A DNA stretch of 64,000 bases from Acetobacterium fimetarium (GTDB lineage Bacteria > Bacillota > Clostridia > Eubacteriales > Eubacteriaceae), in assembly GCF_014284475.1 (NCBI RefSeq), contig NZ_WJBC01000003.1, positions 1 through 64,000 on the forward strand. Reading direction: 5' to 3'. Under the pieces are notes generated by a model. That model did no database searches, had not been told where the DNA came from, and saw nothing but the letters and a program-made list of their open reading frames with translations. Numbering within the stretch: position 1 is the stretch's first letter; each line of letters starts with the position of its first letter. The translations under genes and the position numbers were made by a program. This document shows, piece by piece, positions 43,784-52,639 of the stretch.

Positions 43784-45223
43784 TTAGAAATTCCAAAGCC
43801 CTGGACACATGATATTTTTCGGATCAAGTACTTTTTTGATTGAATTCATCATCTTAGAGTGGTTTGGTGACCAGGATTCAGCAATAAAGTTTGAGTTTGT
43901 TCCTTGTGAATAGGTCGAACAGGTTCCAACCTTTCGCATATATTCCTCTCCTACACGCCATGTCTTTCGCAAATGTTCTTCCGCTTCAGGTGTGGAAAAC
44001 CCACTTCTGATGGTTATGCCAGTCAAGAAGATATGTCCCATCGGTACCAGGTAAAGACCTGCCGCCGTGGCATTTTCCCGATGGCCTTCAACACTTTTGA
44101 ACGCATCCTGTAAGCCCTTTGTGAATTCAAGCGATTTTGAACGGGGGAACATTGATTCCCAGGTCATAAACGGACAGGAATTCGACGGAACATCCCGAAC
44201 CATTTCCAATGTTCCGGTTGTGCCGGTCATCGCAAAATGATCCATTTTTTCATTTCCATGAATGGCCCCATGCTTTTCACAGACTGCTGAAATCTCTTTG
44301 ATTCTGCTGTCGATATCAGCTTCATCATCGCCTTCCACTGCATAAAAAATAGCTCCATAGCCTTCAATTCCATCAGCGATTGCCTTAACCATGTAGTTTG
44401 TCATTTCAAACATAATGGTGTTGGTGTAGGGGACGCGCTCTTTGGCACTCAGCTCCAGTTGAATCGCCCAGGTAACCTCCATGGAAGGCGTTACATAGCT
44501 GATCGCCTTCATATGCTTCGGTATCGGCAGGGTTCGATATACCACCTCAGTGATCAATCCAAATGCGCCGCCACTTCCAACAAACAAATCGGTCAGATCA
44601 GGACCGGTTACTTCTCTGAAATAGATGTCTTCGCGATTTACATTTGAATCCGGACCGGCGCCTGTTGTAATAATATCGCCATTCGGAAGGACGACTTTTA
44701 AGCCCAGTACAAAGGTCCAATTACATCCCAAAGTTGACACATTTTTACCAAATCCGGCGCCAGCGATGCCACTTGTAAGCCCACCAGCCGTTGCTGTGTA
44801 ATAAGGCCCAATGACGGTATTGATAAAATGACCATAGGGTCTCAGCGCATCATCGATGGTACTTAAACGGGATCCAGCCCCGGCAACTACCCTTGAATTT
44901 TCAATATCAACCTCGATCTCATCCATGCGACCCATATCAACCATGATATTCCGGGTTGCCTCGCCTTTGGTGACACCGCCGCCTGCCTGACCGCCGCCTT
45001 TTACTGTAATCGGATAGCCGGTACGATTCGCCAGCTTCACAATCTCCGCCAATTCTTCAGAAGACTTCGGCCGTACGACGATACCAGGCATTACGCCAGG
45101 AAATGCGCTAATATCTCTTGCATATGGAATCAGTGCAAAATAATCATCAATCACATATTTTGGTCCGACAATCGCCGCAATTGCGTTTTTCAATTCATGA
45201 CCACTTTTCGTTTCTTGTTTCAT
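43784..45223 (-). CDS. FAD-linked 2-hydroxyacid oxidase/dehydrogenase (GlcD-like)
   Basis: This 479-residue protein is of the vanillyl-alcohol-oxidase FAD superfamily. 'GIVVRPKSSEELAEIVKLA...YPITVKGGGQAGGG' is the FAD-binding start (about 48-83), with 'GGLTSGIAGAGFGKNVSTLG' and 'LFVGSGGAFGLITEVVYRTLPIP' further on. The C-terminal oxidase domain ends 'KKVLDPKNIMCPGLWNF', the usual end of GlcD and D-lactate dehydrogenases. It should oxidise a 2-hydroxyacid such as glycolate or lactate, passing electrons to the CCG protein encoded next; the exact substrate is not certain. It is the first gene of the operon, with a PucR-type regulator divergent. Confidence 0.87.
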   Translation of the reverse strand: MKQETKSGHELKNAIAAIVGPKYVIDDYFALIPYARDISAFPGVMPGIVVRPKSSEELAEIVKLANRTGYPITVKGGGQAGGGVTKGEATRNIMVDMGRMDEIEVDIENSRVVAGAGSRLSTIDDALRPYGHFINTVIGPYYTATAGGLTSGIAGAGFGKNVSTLGCNWTFVLGLKVVLPNGDIITTGAGPDSNVNREDIYFREVTGPDLTDLFVGSGGAFGLITEVVYRTLPIPKHMKAISYVTPSMEVTWAIQLELSAKERVPYTNTIMFEMTNYMVKAIADGIEGYGAIFYAVEGDDEADIDSRIKEISAVCEKHGAIHGNEKMDHFAMTGTTGTLEMVRDVPSNSCPFMTWESMFPRSKSLEFTKGLQDAFKSVEGHRENATAAGLYLVPMGHIFLTGITIRSGFSTPEAEEHLRKTWRVGEEYMRKVGTCSTYSQGTNSNFIAESWSPNHSKMMNSIKKVLDPKNIMCPGLWNF

Positions 45224-45383
45224 TAGATCTCCTCTCTATTCTGCCAACTCTTTGGAAAATGTCGGTTGTACTTCTATGTTAAAACAGGCCATTCAGAAAT
45301 TTTGTACACTCTGCCCACTGGCTTTCTGGACCGATTCGCCTATTCACATAACTTTAAACTACCCAAACATTTGTACATTGCTG

Positions 45384-45466
45384 TTGACTTTGCTATGCAT
45401 CTAGTTATATTATACATAGTGTTAAAACGATAACAATGTACGGAGTGAATAACAATTCGCACTCCG
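45384..45466. promoter_or_regulatory. Overlapping divergent promoters of the oxidase operon and its PucR regulator
   Basis: Minus strand: -35 TTGTTA (45436-45431), 16 bases, -10 TATAAT (45414-45409). Plus strand: -35 TTGACT (45384-45389), 16 bases, -10 TATATT (45406-45411). The two -10 boxes overlap, so polymerase can serve only one direction at a time. Two inverted repeats, CGGAGTG (45441-45447)/CACTCCG (45460-45466) and TTGTGCG/CGCACAA (45479-45495), lie toward the regulator and may bind it. Confidence 0.6.
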
Positions 45467-45515
45467 CATCTCGATAAATTGTGCGCATCGCACAAGTAAT
45501 GTAAAGGATACCACG

Positions 45516-47003
45516 ATGGATATTTCAGTTGATATGATCAAGGAACGGTTTATTTCGCAAAGCTGTGCCGTACTGCGGGAATCTGGTAAAAAATATACGC
45601 CGCTTGCCGGTGTTCGATTGTTCGATGGTGCATGTTTGCCAAATTACCTTACTATCGGCCGCTGTGGCGAATTGGCCGGATCGCTGGGTGCAGCGTTTCA
45701 ACCCTTGCCGGAAGAAAATAAGCTGGTGATGTGTGTTGCCGACGATATGTTTCTGATTCTCGACGAATTATGCCTTCCTAAAATTCTCAATCTGGCCATA
45801 GCTGCCTTTGACTATTATCGCAACTATGAAAATCAGCTCATGAATGCGGTTTATAGGGGTGCCGACATGCAGGAACTGCTTGATCTTACCGAACCTTATT
45901 TTAAAAATCCTGCCTTTATTGCAAACTGGCATGGCGAAGTTTTTGCCTTTACAAAAGCTTATGCAAACGATTATTTTCGTTCTGCCTGGAGCCATATTGT
46001 AAAAAAACGAAGGCTCCCATTGTCTTCAGTTCAGACCTTGCGCAATTCACCCAATTATTATACCGTTACCCATAAAAATACCACTGCCATATTTGAATTT
46101 CCCGATAATGACTTCAAGTGCATCATTGGCAAGGTGGATAGCCCGCTGGATTACCATTTATATCTGCAGATCATGCAATGTAAAACACCAGTCACCGATA
46201 CAACCTGTGTTCTGGCTACTACGCTTCTTTCTGCCTTGGAAAGCATAAACCCGCCTCAAGAGGCAACCTCACTTTCTGAATTGTTCTGTGATCTGCTCGA
46301 CAAAAAAACAGTCGATCCAGAAAAGCTGAACTGGGTACTGGTTACACTGGGCTGGGAAAAATGCGATCATTTTCTGCTCTTGAGCTTTTGGAATAGCGAG
46401 GGCTCACTTACAGCAGAGGTACTTTGCGGAGAGCTTAAAACTTCATTAGTACGGGGGCAAATGTTTATCTGGAACGAACGACCCCTCATGCTGATCTGCG
46501 AATCCGACTTTGCCGAAGTAAAGGTGCAAATCGAACAATTAGTCAATGAACTTTCCTTTATTTGCGGTGTTTCAATGCCTTTTTCCCGTTGGGATATGCT
46601 TTCTGTTCAATTCAAGCAAACTGAAACTTCAATTCGATACTGTGATCAAAATAGCCGTATTAGTTTGTGTATCGATCATATTTGGGAATACTTATTTGAT
46701 CAACTGGAGGATATGGTTAATATTTCACAGCTTTTTCACCCTGCTGTTATTACCCTTGCCAACTATGATCGTAAAAAAAACGCGCAGCTCTTACTGACGC
46801 TGTACGTCTATTTATCAAACGAACGCAGTCTTTCTCTGTCCGCAGACAAACTTTTTGTTCATCGAAATACATTGCTTTATCGGCTGCACCGTATTAATGA
46901 GTTAGTAGATGTAGATTTAACTAACGAAGAAGTCCGGGCACATATTATGCTTTCATACCGAATGATGAAAAACGCTGATATTCCACCGCAAATCCGCAGA
47001 TAG
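45516..47003 (+). CDS. PucR-family (CdaR-like) transcriptional regulator 1
   Basis: This 495-residue protein has a C-terminal helix-turn-helix of the PucR/HTH_30 type, 'LSADKLFVHRNTLLYRLHRINELVDVDL' (about 445-475), preceded by a GGDEF-like degenerate domain (about 260-400). The N-terminal ~200 residues show no known sensor. PucR-type proteins usually activate catabolic operons in response to their substrate. It is transcribed away from the GlcD/CCG/H-protein/Lpd operon from an overlapping promoter, so that operon is its likely target. It is distantly related to the regulator at 60643. Confidence 0.85.
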   Translation: MDISVDMIKERFISQSCAVLRESGKKYTPLAGVRLFDGACLPNYLTIGRCGELAGSLGAAFQPLPEENKLVMCVADDMFLILDELCLPKILNLAIAAFDYYRNYENQLMNAVYRGADMQELLDLTEPYFKNPAFIANWHGEVFAFTKAYANDYFRSAWSHIVKKRRLPLSSVQTLRNSPNYYTVTHKNTTAIFEFPDNDFKCIIGKVDSPLDYHLYLQIMQCKTPVTDTTCVLATTLLSALESINPPQEATSLSELFCDLLDKKTVDPEKLNWVLVTLGWEKCDHFLLLSFWNSEGSLTAEVLCGELKTSLVRGQMFIWNERPLMLICESDFAEVKVQIEQLVNELSFICGVSMPFSRWDMLSVQFKQTETSIRYCDQNSRISLCIDHIWEYLFDQLEDMVNISQLFHPAVITLANYDRKKNAQLLLTLYVYLSNERSLSLSADKLFVHRNTLLYRLHRINELVDVDLTNEEVRAHIMLSYRMMKNADIPPQIRR

Positions 47004-47221
47004 TTTCCTGCAATTTTTTGAGTATAATCATTAGTACACATCAGCGCCAAAACATAATTCTCCTCTTTTAAAACACTGAAACTATCAATACCATATGAAT
47101 GATTTCAATTTATTTACTCAAATTTAAGGAAGAACCCTTCAATTACCTGACAAAGTTGGGCGACGGGCCATTTGCTGCATCTGCTTGAAATGAAAGTCAC
47201 CTGTTATTTTTTTGCTATTTC
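47004..47221. other. Short gene-free stretch before the IS3 remnant
   Basis: No recognisable gene or strong hairpin is visible between the PucR gene and the IS3 remnant. The last part is probably the decayed orfB junction of that IS. Confidence 0.3.
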
Positions 47222-47471
47222 TTTCGGCGCTTGACAAAAAAACAAGCGCATCCTGTATCCTGTAAAATCTCAATTTCTTCTCTGGCTTCCCTTAGTTCTT
47301 TTTCAAGTCTTTTAATTTATTTGTATCACTGGTCGTACTATCCCCAGGTTCTTCGCAAAAACCAACCTTGCCTCTTTTAGCTTTGCCGATCCATGTATAC
47401 AACATATCAACTTTTATGTCAAGTCGATCAGCCGCTGCCACGTTGCCAGAGTACCAGATAAACATGACAAG
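47222..47471 (-). pseudogene. IS3-family OrfA remnant interrupted by IS66
   Basis: The minus strand reads 'AAADRLDIKVDMLYTWIGKAKRGKVGF' and, after a frameshift, 'KRLEKELREAREEIEILQD', the helix-turn-helix and leucine-zipper of an IS3-group OrfA. The N-terminus runs out at 47471, where the IS66 terminal repeat begins, and the C-terminus is degraded. An OrfB fragment of the same type occurs at 62233. Confidence 0.7.
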
Positions 47472-47549
47472 GTAAATGTCAAACTGTAGGCACGTATCCA
47501 TAAAAAAAGCCCAACTCCTGGAGGAGCGGGACTCGTAGTTTGATGTTTA

Positions 47550-49187
47550 TCAACTGGTTTTGTAGCAATCCGGCGAAAGTGTTTTTGAGCAGGGAAGAAA
47601 TTGATCAATTAATTCAGGGTAGTTCACCAGATCAGTGTTGGCCATCTCTTTGAGAATGTATACCAGGTAGTTGTAGGGTTTAAGCTGATTGCTTTTAGCT
47701 GACTCGGTGAGACTATAAATCATGGCACTGGCTGTTGCACCTTCAGGGGTATTATGCATGACCCAGTTTTTACGTCCGATTGTAAAGGGGCGGATACTGC
47801 GTTCCGCACGGTTGTTTGTTAATTCCAGGCGACCGTCTTTAAGGATGTTCTCCAGGTAAGTCCATTGATTCAGGGTATAATTCACGGCATCGGACAGATA
47901 GGATTTTGGCAGGGCATTGGCCTTCATTCTGACGAGCCAGTCGTGGAACGCCGCCATCACCGGTTTCAGCAAGGTCAGCCGCTTTTGTTGTCGTTCGGCT
48001 GGGGTACAGTCGGCAAGCTTCTTATCGATATGAAAAATGGTATCACAAAATTGAACCCCTTCATACGAAGCCGTCCGTTTCTGTTCTTCTTTTGATAAGG
48101 ATTTAATGGCGTTGGAAAAGCCCCGCCTGACATGTGCCAGACAGCCGACCACCGTGATATCCGGAGTCAGCCGATGATAAACCTCATAACCATCAGCATG
48201 AAGAAAACCTTTATAGGTTCCCAGAAAGCTGAGCGCCGCTTCCTTGCTTCGGGTGGGATGATAGTCATAGTAGACCATCGGAGTTTCATCATGAACTCCG
48301 GTACAGTAGACCCACATATAACTTTGGCTGGTTGCCGGGCGATCGGTTTCATTGGCAACTGAAACGGTGGTCTCATCGCCATGCAAAATATCCCGGGTAA
48401 GCATGATTTCCCGCATCCGCTGATAGAGCAGTAAAAAGTAGTCTTCGGCACAGCGCAGCAACCAGTTTGACATGGTCTGCCGGGAGAGTGCCACACTGTA
48501 GCGTTCAAACTCCTGCTGTTGTCTGGCCAGCGGCATGGCACAGACGTACTTGGCATTGATAATGGCAGCGACCAGCTCCGGCGTTGTAAAGCTGCCGGGA
48601 ATAAGGGTGTTTGGCATAGCCGCACGAATAAAGGGAATTCTTAAATCAATCCCATCGTCATGTTTGGCGCATTCGCGGCAGGTATAGACATGCCGACGAT
48701 GTTCCTCCACTTCAAACCGGGCGGGAATAAATTTAAGCAGGCGGGTGATTTCCACTTTCATATCGTGAAGGGGATGACTGCAATTGGGACAAATGCGTTC
48801 CGACTCTGGCAGTTCATGTTCAAAAACAATGGTCGGCAGATTGGAAAAATCCTTTTCCCGTTTACCCATGCTTTTTTTATTACGGGGTTTACGAGCATCC
48901 GTCAGAACATCGTCAAGATCCGGCTCAGCAACAGAAAAATCTGCAGTCGCTTCGGGTTCGTTGAAAAAGCAGAGCTGATCACTGCCATCGGGATAAGCAA
49001 CTTTATCAGAGCCTGATCCGAATTTCTGGTGGGTCAGGAGTCGGATCTGTTCCATTGCCCAGGTCAGCTGGGTTTGCGTCTGGATCAATTGAACCTGCAG
49101 TTCCTTACAGGTTTTGAGCAGCTCATCATAGGGTAGCGATTGTGTCGTTAAGGAGTGAATTTTAGGTGGTTCCGATTGATTTTTCAT
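47550..49187 (-). CDS. tnpC: IS66 transposase TnpC
   Basis: This 545-residue DDE transposase starts at ATG 49187 (MKNQSEPPKIHSLTTQSLPY); the frame is open 34 codons further, but that is unusual for the family. Regions in order: N-terminal leucine-rich segment ('QVQLIQTQTQLTWAMEQIRLLTHQKFG'), zinc-finger ('CPNCSHPL...YTCREC'), catalytic core with 'ILHGDETTV' and 'FLHADGYEVYHRL', the third acidic residue in 'NNRAERSIRPFTIGRKNW', and an IS66 C-terminal tail. All catalytic parts are present, so the IS may be active. Confidence 0.92.
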   Translation of the reverse strand: MKNQSEPPKIHSLTTQSLPYDELLKTCKELQVQLIQTQTQLTWAMEQIRLLTHQKFGSGSDKVAYPDGSDQLCFFNEPEATADFSVAEPDLDDVLTDARKPRNKKSMGKREKDFSNLPTIVFEHELPESERICPNCSHPLHDMKVEITRLLKFIPARFEVEEHRRHVYTCRECAKHDDGIDLRIPFIRAAMPNTLIPGSFTTPELVAAIINAKYVCAMPLARQQQEFERYSVALSRQTMSNWLLRCAEDYFLLLYQRMREIMLTRDILHGDETTVSVANETDRPATSQSYMWVYCTGVHDETPMVYYDYHPTRSKEAALSFLGTYKGFLHADGYEVYHRLTPDITVVGCLAHVRRGFSNAIKSLSKEEQKRTASYEGVQFCDTIFHIDKKLADCTPAERQQKRLTLLKPVMAAFHDWLVRMKANALPKSYLSDAVNYTLNQWTYLENILKDGRLELTNNRAERSIRPFTIGRKNWVMHNTPEGATASAMIYSLTESAKSNQLKPYNYLVYILKEMANTDLVNYPELIDQFLPCSKTLSPDCYKTS

Positions 49188-49304
49188 GAGTTTATTATAC
49201 CACAAAACCACTAAAAAGAACAGTTTAAAAATCGTCAAAACCGCATAACAGTGCTGTTTTTTAGAAGTTTCAAACATTGAAAAAATCATATTATCAAGCG
49301 CTTG

Positions 49305-49643
49305 CTAACGGCCCGGTGAGCCTGCGGTTGTTTCCAGTGAAAGGCCATCCAGAAGCCAGCGCAGCTGCCTTTCGGAAATGCCTTTAACCGTCTGGGTCTC
49401 ATTAAATACCCATTTAAATGTGCCACGGCTGAGCTTACGATAGTAAAGCCACCAGCCATTGTTTGACCAGCGGAGGATTTTTGCCTTATCCCCCTTTCTA
49501 TTAAAAAAGACATAGAGATGATTGGCAAAGGGATCCATATCGAAAGTCAGCTGCACGAGTGCAGAAAGTCCATTGATCGATTTTCGCATATCACAAGGAA
49601 AACAGGCAACAAAAACCTCATCAATCAGCGCAGTATCAATCAT
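49305..49643 (-). CDS. tnpB: IS66 accessory protein TnpB
   Basis: This 112-residue IS66 Orf2 protein shows the family pattern 'VFVACFPCDMRKSINGLSALVQ' and 'LYVFFNRKGDKAKILRWSNNGWWLYYRKL'. It is needed for IS66 transposition, although its biochemical role is not known. It overlaps tnpA by 4 bases (ATGA), which couples translation. Confidence 0.92.
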   Translation of the reverse strand: MIDTALIDEVFVACFPCDMRKSINGLSALVQLTFDMDPFANHLYVFFNRKGDKAKILRWSNNGWWLYYRKLSRGTFKWVFNETQTVKGISERQLRWLLDGLSLETTAGSPGR

Positions 49644-49954
49644 ATCCCCTGAAGCGTTTTGATCACAGCGGCTAAAACGGCTGGCTCAAAACCCCGATAC
49701 AGACTGATCTCAAAGGCATTAACCCGGATAATTATTGGGGTTGAATCAGCGCTCGTTGCTTTATCAATCAGTTTCATGGTAGCCCAGGCCTGTTCCGGCT
49801 CTGGCTGATCGGCGTCTTTGATTCGTCGCAGCCAGTAACGTAGCGTGGATAACTTCATTGCATTCGCATAGCACCAGGTTTCTGCAGATTGGCTGGAATT
49901 GCGATAATCCTCAATCTGCTGGCGTCGAAATGCGTGCAGTTCATCTTTGGACAT
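49640..49954 (-). CDS. tnpA: IS66 accessory protein TnpA
   Basis: This 104-residue IS66 Orf1 protein has an N-terminal helix-turn-helix-like part ('AFRRQQIEDYRNSSQSAETWCYANAMKLSTLRYWLRRI') and the C-terminal 'FEISLYRGFEPAVLAAVIKTL', typical of the family. It is first in the IS66 operon and probably binds the element ends. Confidence 0.88.
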   Translation of the reverse strand: MSKDELHAFRRQQIEDYRNSSQSAETWCYANAMKLSTLRYWLRRIKDADQPEPEQAWATMKLIDKATSADSTPIIIRVNAFEISLYRGFEPAVLAAVIKTLQGI

Positions 49955-50169
49955 TAAAAAATACCTCCATTTATTAATCTGATGAAGGTATTATTGCATG
50001 AATCTTTAGTGTGAAATATGTGTAGTCTATTTGACATTAACATTATAAGCACCACCATCCGGCATTTTATTTTAACCAAAATAACGGGAAACGAGGTTAA
50101 CAAGGCACATTATTAACACCTGATTCGGCAGGTTAAATAAACAGCGATATTAACGAAGCAAATTAAAAG

Positions 50170-50200
50170 ATCTAAAAAAAGCAGGTTTCCCTGCTTTTCA
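50170..50200 (-). terminator. Terminator of the transposon gene block
   Basis: AAAAGCAGG (50177-50185) pairs with CCTGCTTTT (50190-50198), followed on the minus strand by TTTTTTTAG. It follows the stop codon of the small gene at 50201. Confidence 0.8.
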
Positions 50201-50521
50201 TCAGATAGGTAGATAGGATTTGAGTGCTTTTAAAGCACAGATGATGCTGATGGCATCGGTTTCTGATAAATCCGGATTGTTGATGGTAAGCTGTTCCAGA
50301 TTCCAGAAGCTATCATTTAAAGCGGCAAGTGGGGTTGATACCCCCAGATCCGGGATGCATAAAAAGTTGCCGTAGGTATAGGTACCGCAAATGATATGAA
50401 AAGAGCTGTTGCGGGCGGTCACGGTCAGCTCATAGGGTTTAACGGTTGTGATCAGACGAACCTGTCCCTGCCAGGAAGCAGTGTCGGACTGCCCATCAGA
50501 GCAGTAATAATCAAAAGTCAT
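50201..50521 (-). CDS. Small transposon protein of unknown function
   Basis: This 106-residue protein (MTFDYYCSDGQSDTASWQGQ at the start, 'LSETDAISIICALKALKSYL' at the end) is mostly predicted beta strands plus a C-terminal helix. It begins 10 bases after the ATPase stop, so it belongs to the transposon operon, and a terminator follows. I do not recognise a function; it may be a regulatory or target-choice accessory. Confidence 0.65.
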   Translation of the reverse strand: MTFDYYCSDGQSDTASWQGQVRLITTVKPYELTVTARNSSFHIICGTYTYGNFLCIPDLGVSTPLAALNDSFWNLEQLTINNPDLSETDAISIICALKALKSYLPI

Positions 50522-50531
50522 GCCTGCCCCC

Positions 50532-51332
50532 CTAAAGCTCAGTATCGTTAATGGCCTGCATCACGATATCGGCATCAATGGTGGCCGCTTTATGGCTTTC
50601 GCCGATCAGCAGACTGGCGTTGCAAAACTTGTTGATCATCCGCGGGGTTCCGTCGGCTGCGTTAAGAATGGCCTGAAGGGCACTTTCTTCAAAAACAGGC
50701 TGATGGCAGCCGGCACCTTTTAGTTTATCGATCACATAGGTTCGACCTTCCTCACCGGTCAAGCTACCCAGATCATAATTCATGACAAGGCGCTGGCGGA
50801 GTGGTTCATGAATCCCCAGGCGCAGGGTTGAGTTAAGCGCAGGGAGACCGGCAAGCAGGATGGCCGCCCGATCTCTTGAATCCATCTCGAAGTTGAAAAG
50901 AATCTTCAGATCATTTAAGATGGCGCTGTTGATATGGTTGGCTTCATCAATGATGATGACCGGCGTTTTACGCTTTTCAAGGGCAAGACGGGAGATTTCC
51001 TCCTGAATAATCCGGAAATTATCGGGTTTCCGATAAGACGGCTGAGCCCCGAATTCGGTCGCCAGATGGCGATAGAAGTCATTGGGGGTCAGGGTGGAAA
51101 AACTGGAGTAGATGACCTTGAATAAGGAAGGATTGAGACCGGCGGCCCAGTTACGGATTGCCGTGGTCTTGCCCCGTCCGGGGCTACCGGTGAGCAGACC
51201 GAAGCCTTTGGTTTTAACCAGATAATCGAGACGAAAACAGGTTTCCCGGTATTCGCTGGTATCGATCAGGATCTCTTTTGAATTCTTCAGAAAGGGGTTG
51301 AATTCGAGCCCGTAGCGCGTGGTATAGTTCAT
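50532..51332 (-). CDS. ExeA/TniB-type AAA ATPase of the transposon
   Basis: This 266-residue ATPase has Walker A 'GLLTGSPGRGKTTAIRN' (about 41-57), Walker B 'PVIIIDEANHINSAIL' (about 130), sensor 1 in 'ILLAGLPALN', and a C-terminal ExeA-type end 'GTPRMINKFCNASLLIGESHKA'. In IS21, Tn7 and Tn5053 such ATPases choose target DNA and stimulate the transposase. Its start overlaps the transposase stop by 4 bases, which confirms the pairing. Confidence 0.88.
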   Translation of the reverse strand: MNYTTRYGLEFNPFLKNSKEILIDTSEYRETCFRLDYLVKTKGFGLLTGSPGRGKTTAIRNWAAGLNPSLFKVIYSSFSTLTPNDFYRHLATEFGAQPSYRKPDNFRIIQEEISRLALEKRKTPVIIIDEANHINSAILNDLKILFNFEMDSRDRAAILLAGLPALNSTLRLGIHEPLRQRLVMNYDLGSLTGEEGRTYVIDKLKGAGCHQPVFEESALQAILNAADGTPRMINKFCNASLLIGESHKAATIDADIVMQAINDTEL

Positions 51333-52606
51333 GATGCATCACCCCGACATAAATGGATTTTTTCCCGTTTGACAAAGGCATTCTCGTGTTTGTTGAGCAG
51401 ACGGATGGGCGTCAGGGTGCCATCCGCTTCAGCGATAAAGATTCTTTCCATGTCCGGGGAATAACGCAGACATACCCGCTGCCTGGCAAAACGGCAGTCC
51501 ACTTCGTATTCCACCTGATCGATGGTGATGACACTATCGATGGAAACCCGCCGTTCAATCTCCAGAAGAAAATGCTTTTCGATTTCCTCATCAGAAAGAC
51601 GACGCATGTGTTGGGGCTCCAAAAAGAAGCGGTCCTGGGGTGACAGGCCTTTAAGCGATGAATGCGGGGTCTGATTATAGCGCAGGACATAAGCCCGCAG
51701 GTGGTCACGCAGCCCCGAAAGCGAGGTGAAATCGCGGATATCCAGACTGGCCAGCCATTGATCTTTCATGGTGCGAAACCACCGTTCAATTTTGGCCTTC
51801 TGGATTGGCGTATAAGGTTGGTTATAGTGAAGGACCGAACCGGTACGGGCTGCCAACAGCTCCATCTGTTTGTTCTTGAAGGAGCTGCCGTTGTCAAAGT
51901 TGTAGATTTGTGGGCGACCATACCGGGCGACCGCTGATTTCATGACCGACATCAGGTTCACGAAATTATCATTGAAAAAAACATCAATCCCGACAATCAG
52001 GCGGCTGGCGTCATCAATCAGGGCGACAATGAAAACCCGATGCTTCTTTCCATCCGGCGTTTTAAGATAGGGACCGACACTGCTGTCCCCGCACCAGACT
52101 TCATTGATATGCGGGCGTTCATAGCGTCGCATGTCATGGTTGGTGGTGGTCTTCATCTCCAGCGCCAGTTGTTTGATAAAACGGTTGACCGTCGATTCAG
52201 ACAGTTCACCAGCTGTAACGCTGCCGTTCTCGCGAAGCTGGCGGAAAATGGCCGCCGCCGACATCCGCGGATAGTTTACTTTCAGATACCGGATCTGGGC
52301 CTGAAGATCGTCATCCAGCTTGCGTGGCTGGCCGCTGTCCGACCGGGACGAAGGGAGCAGGCCATCAAAGCCCTTATGCAGATAATTGCGGTACCAGTAC
52401 TTGATCGTTTGTGGTGCAAAGTGCCGGGTTGATCCGTCGGCCAGCAGCACCCCTTTAAGGGAAGCGTCACGAAAGAAAGCCTCGTTGGACGGATAAGCAT
52501 CCGAAAGGCCTGAAATAAGGGGCGCGATGACAGCATAGCGCATCAGCGCGACTGCCTGAGCTTTATTCTGGTTCATGGTGGAATCCTCCTTCGTTTTTTC
52601 ATCCAT
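51329..52606 (-). CDS. DDE-type (rve) transposase
   Basis: This 425-residue protein has two N-terminal helix-turn-helix parts (about 45-140, 'QTIKYWYRNYLHKGFDGLLPSSRSDSG'). An integrase catalytic core follows with acidic residues in 'VWCGDSSVGPYL', 'IYNFDNGSSFKN' and 'PIQKAKIERWFRTMK' (the D, D and E), and then a C-terminal beta-barrel part. The layout resembles IS481/Mu-type transposases with a regulator ATPase. The start is ATG 52606 or the internal ATG at 52573 (MNQNKAQAVALMRYA) behind GGAGGATTC, which is the better start. Confidence 0.9.
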   Translation of the reverse strand: MDEKTKEDSTMNQNKAQAVALMRYAVIAPLISGLSDAYPSNEAFFRDASLKGVLLADGSTRHFAPQTIKYWYRNYLHKGFDGLLPSSRSDSGQPRKLDDDLQAQIRYLKVNYPRMSAAAIFRQLRENGSVTAGELSESTVNRFIKQLALEMKTTTNHDMRRYERPHINEVWCGDSSVGPYLKTPDGKKHRVFIVALIDDASRLIVGIDVFFNDNFVNLMSVMKSAVARYGRPQIYNFDNGSSFKNKQMELLAARTGSVLHYNQPYTPIQKAKIERWFRTMKDQWLASLDIRDFTSLSGLRDHLRAYVLRYNQTPHSSLKGLSPQDRFFLEPQHMRRLSDEEIEKHFLLEIERRVSIDSVITIDQVEYEVDCRFARQRVCLRYSPDMERIFIAEADGTLTPIRLLNKHENAFVKREKIHLCRGDAS

Positions 52607-52639
52607 TATATGAAAAAATGTCGGAGGGATCGTGTCAGC

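Larger units (their letters stand above)
47472..50041 (-). mobile_element. Complete IS66-family insertion sequence
   Basis: Terminal inverted repeats start GTAAATGTCAAA at 47472 and GTTAATGTCAAA (minus strand) at 50041, and continue with partial similarity for about 26 bases. The element is 2570 bases with tnpA, tnpB and tnpC in order on the minus strand. The flanking octamers ATGACAAG (47464-47471) and ATTATAAG (50042-50049) agree at 6 of 8 positions, compatible with an old 8-bp target duplication, which is usual for IS66. Confidence 0.8.

Noticed and set aside
47464-50049. Clear 8-bp target duplication of IS66
   Set aside because: The two flanking octamers agree at only 6 of 8 positions, so the duplication is possible but not proven.
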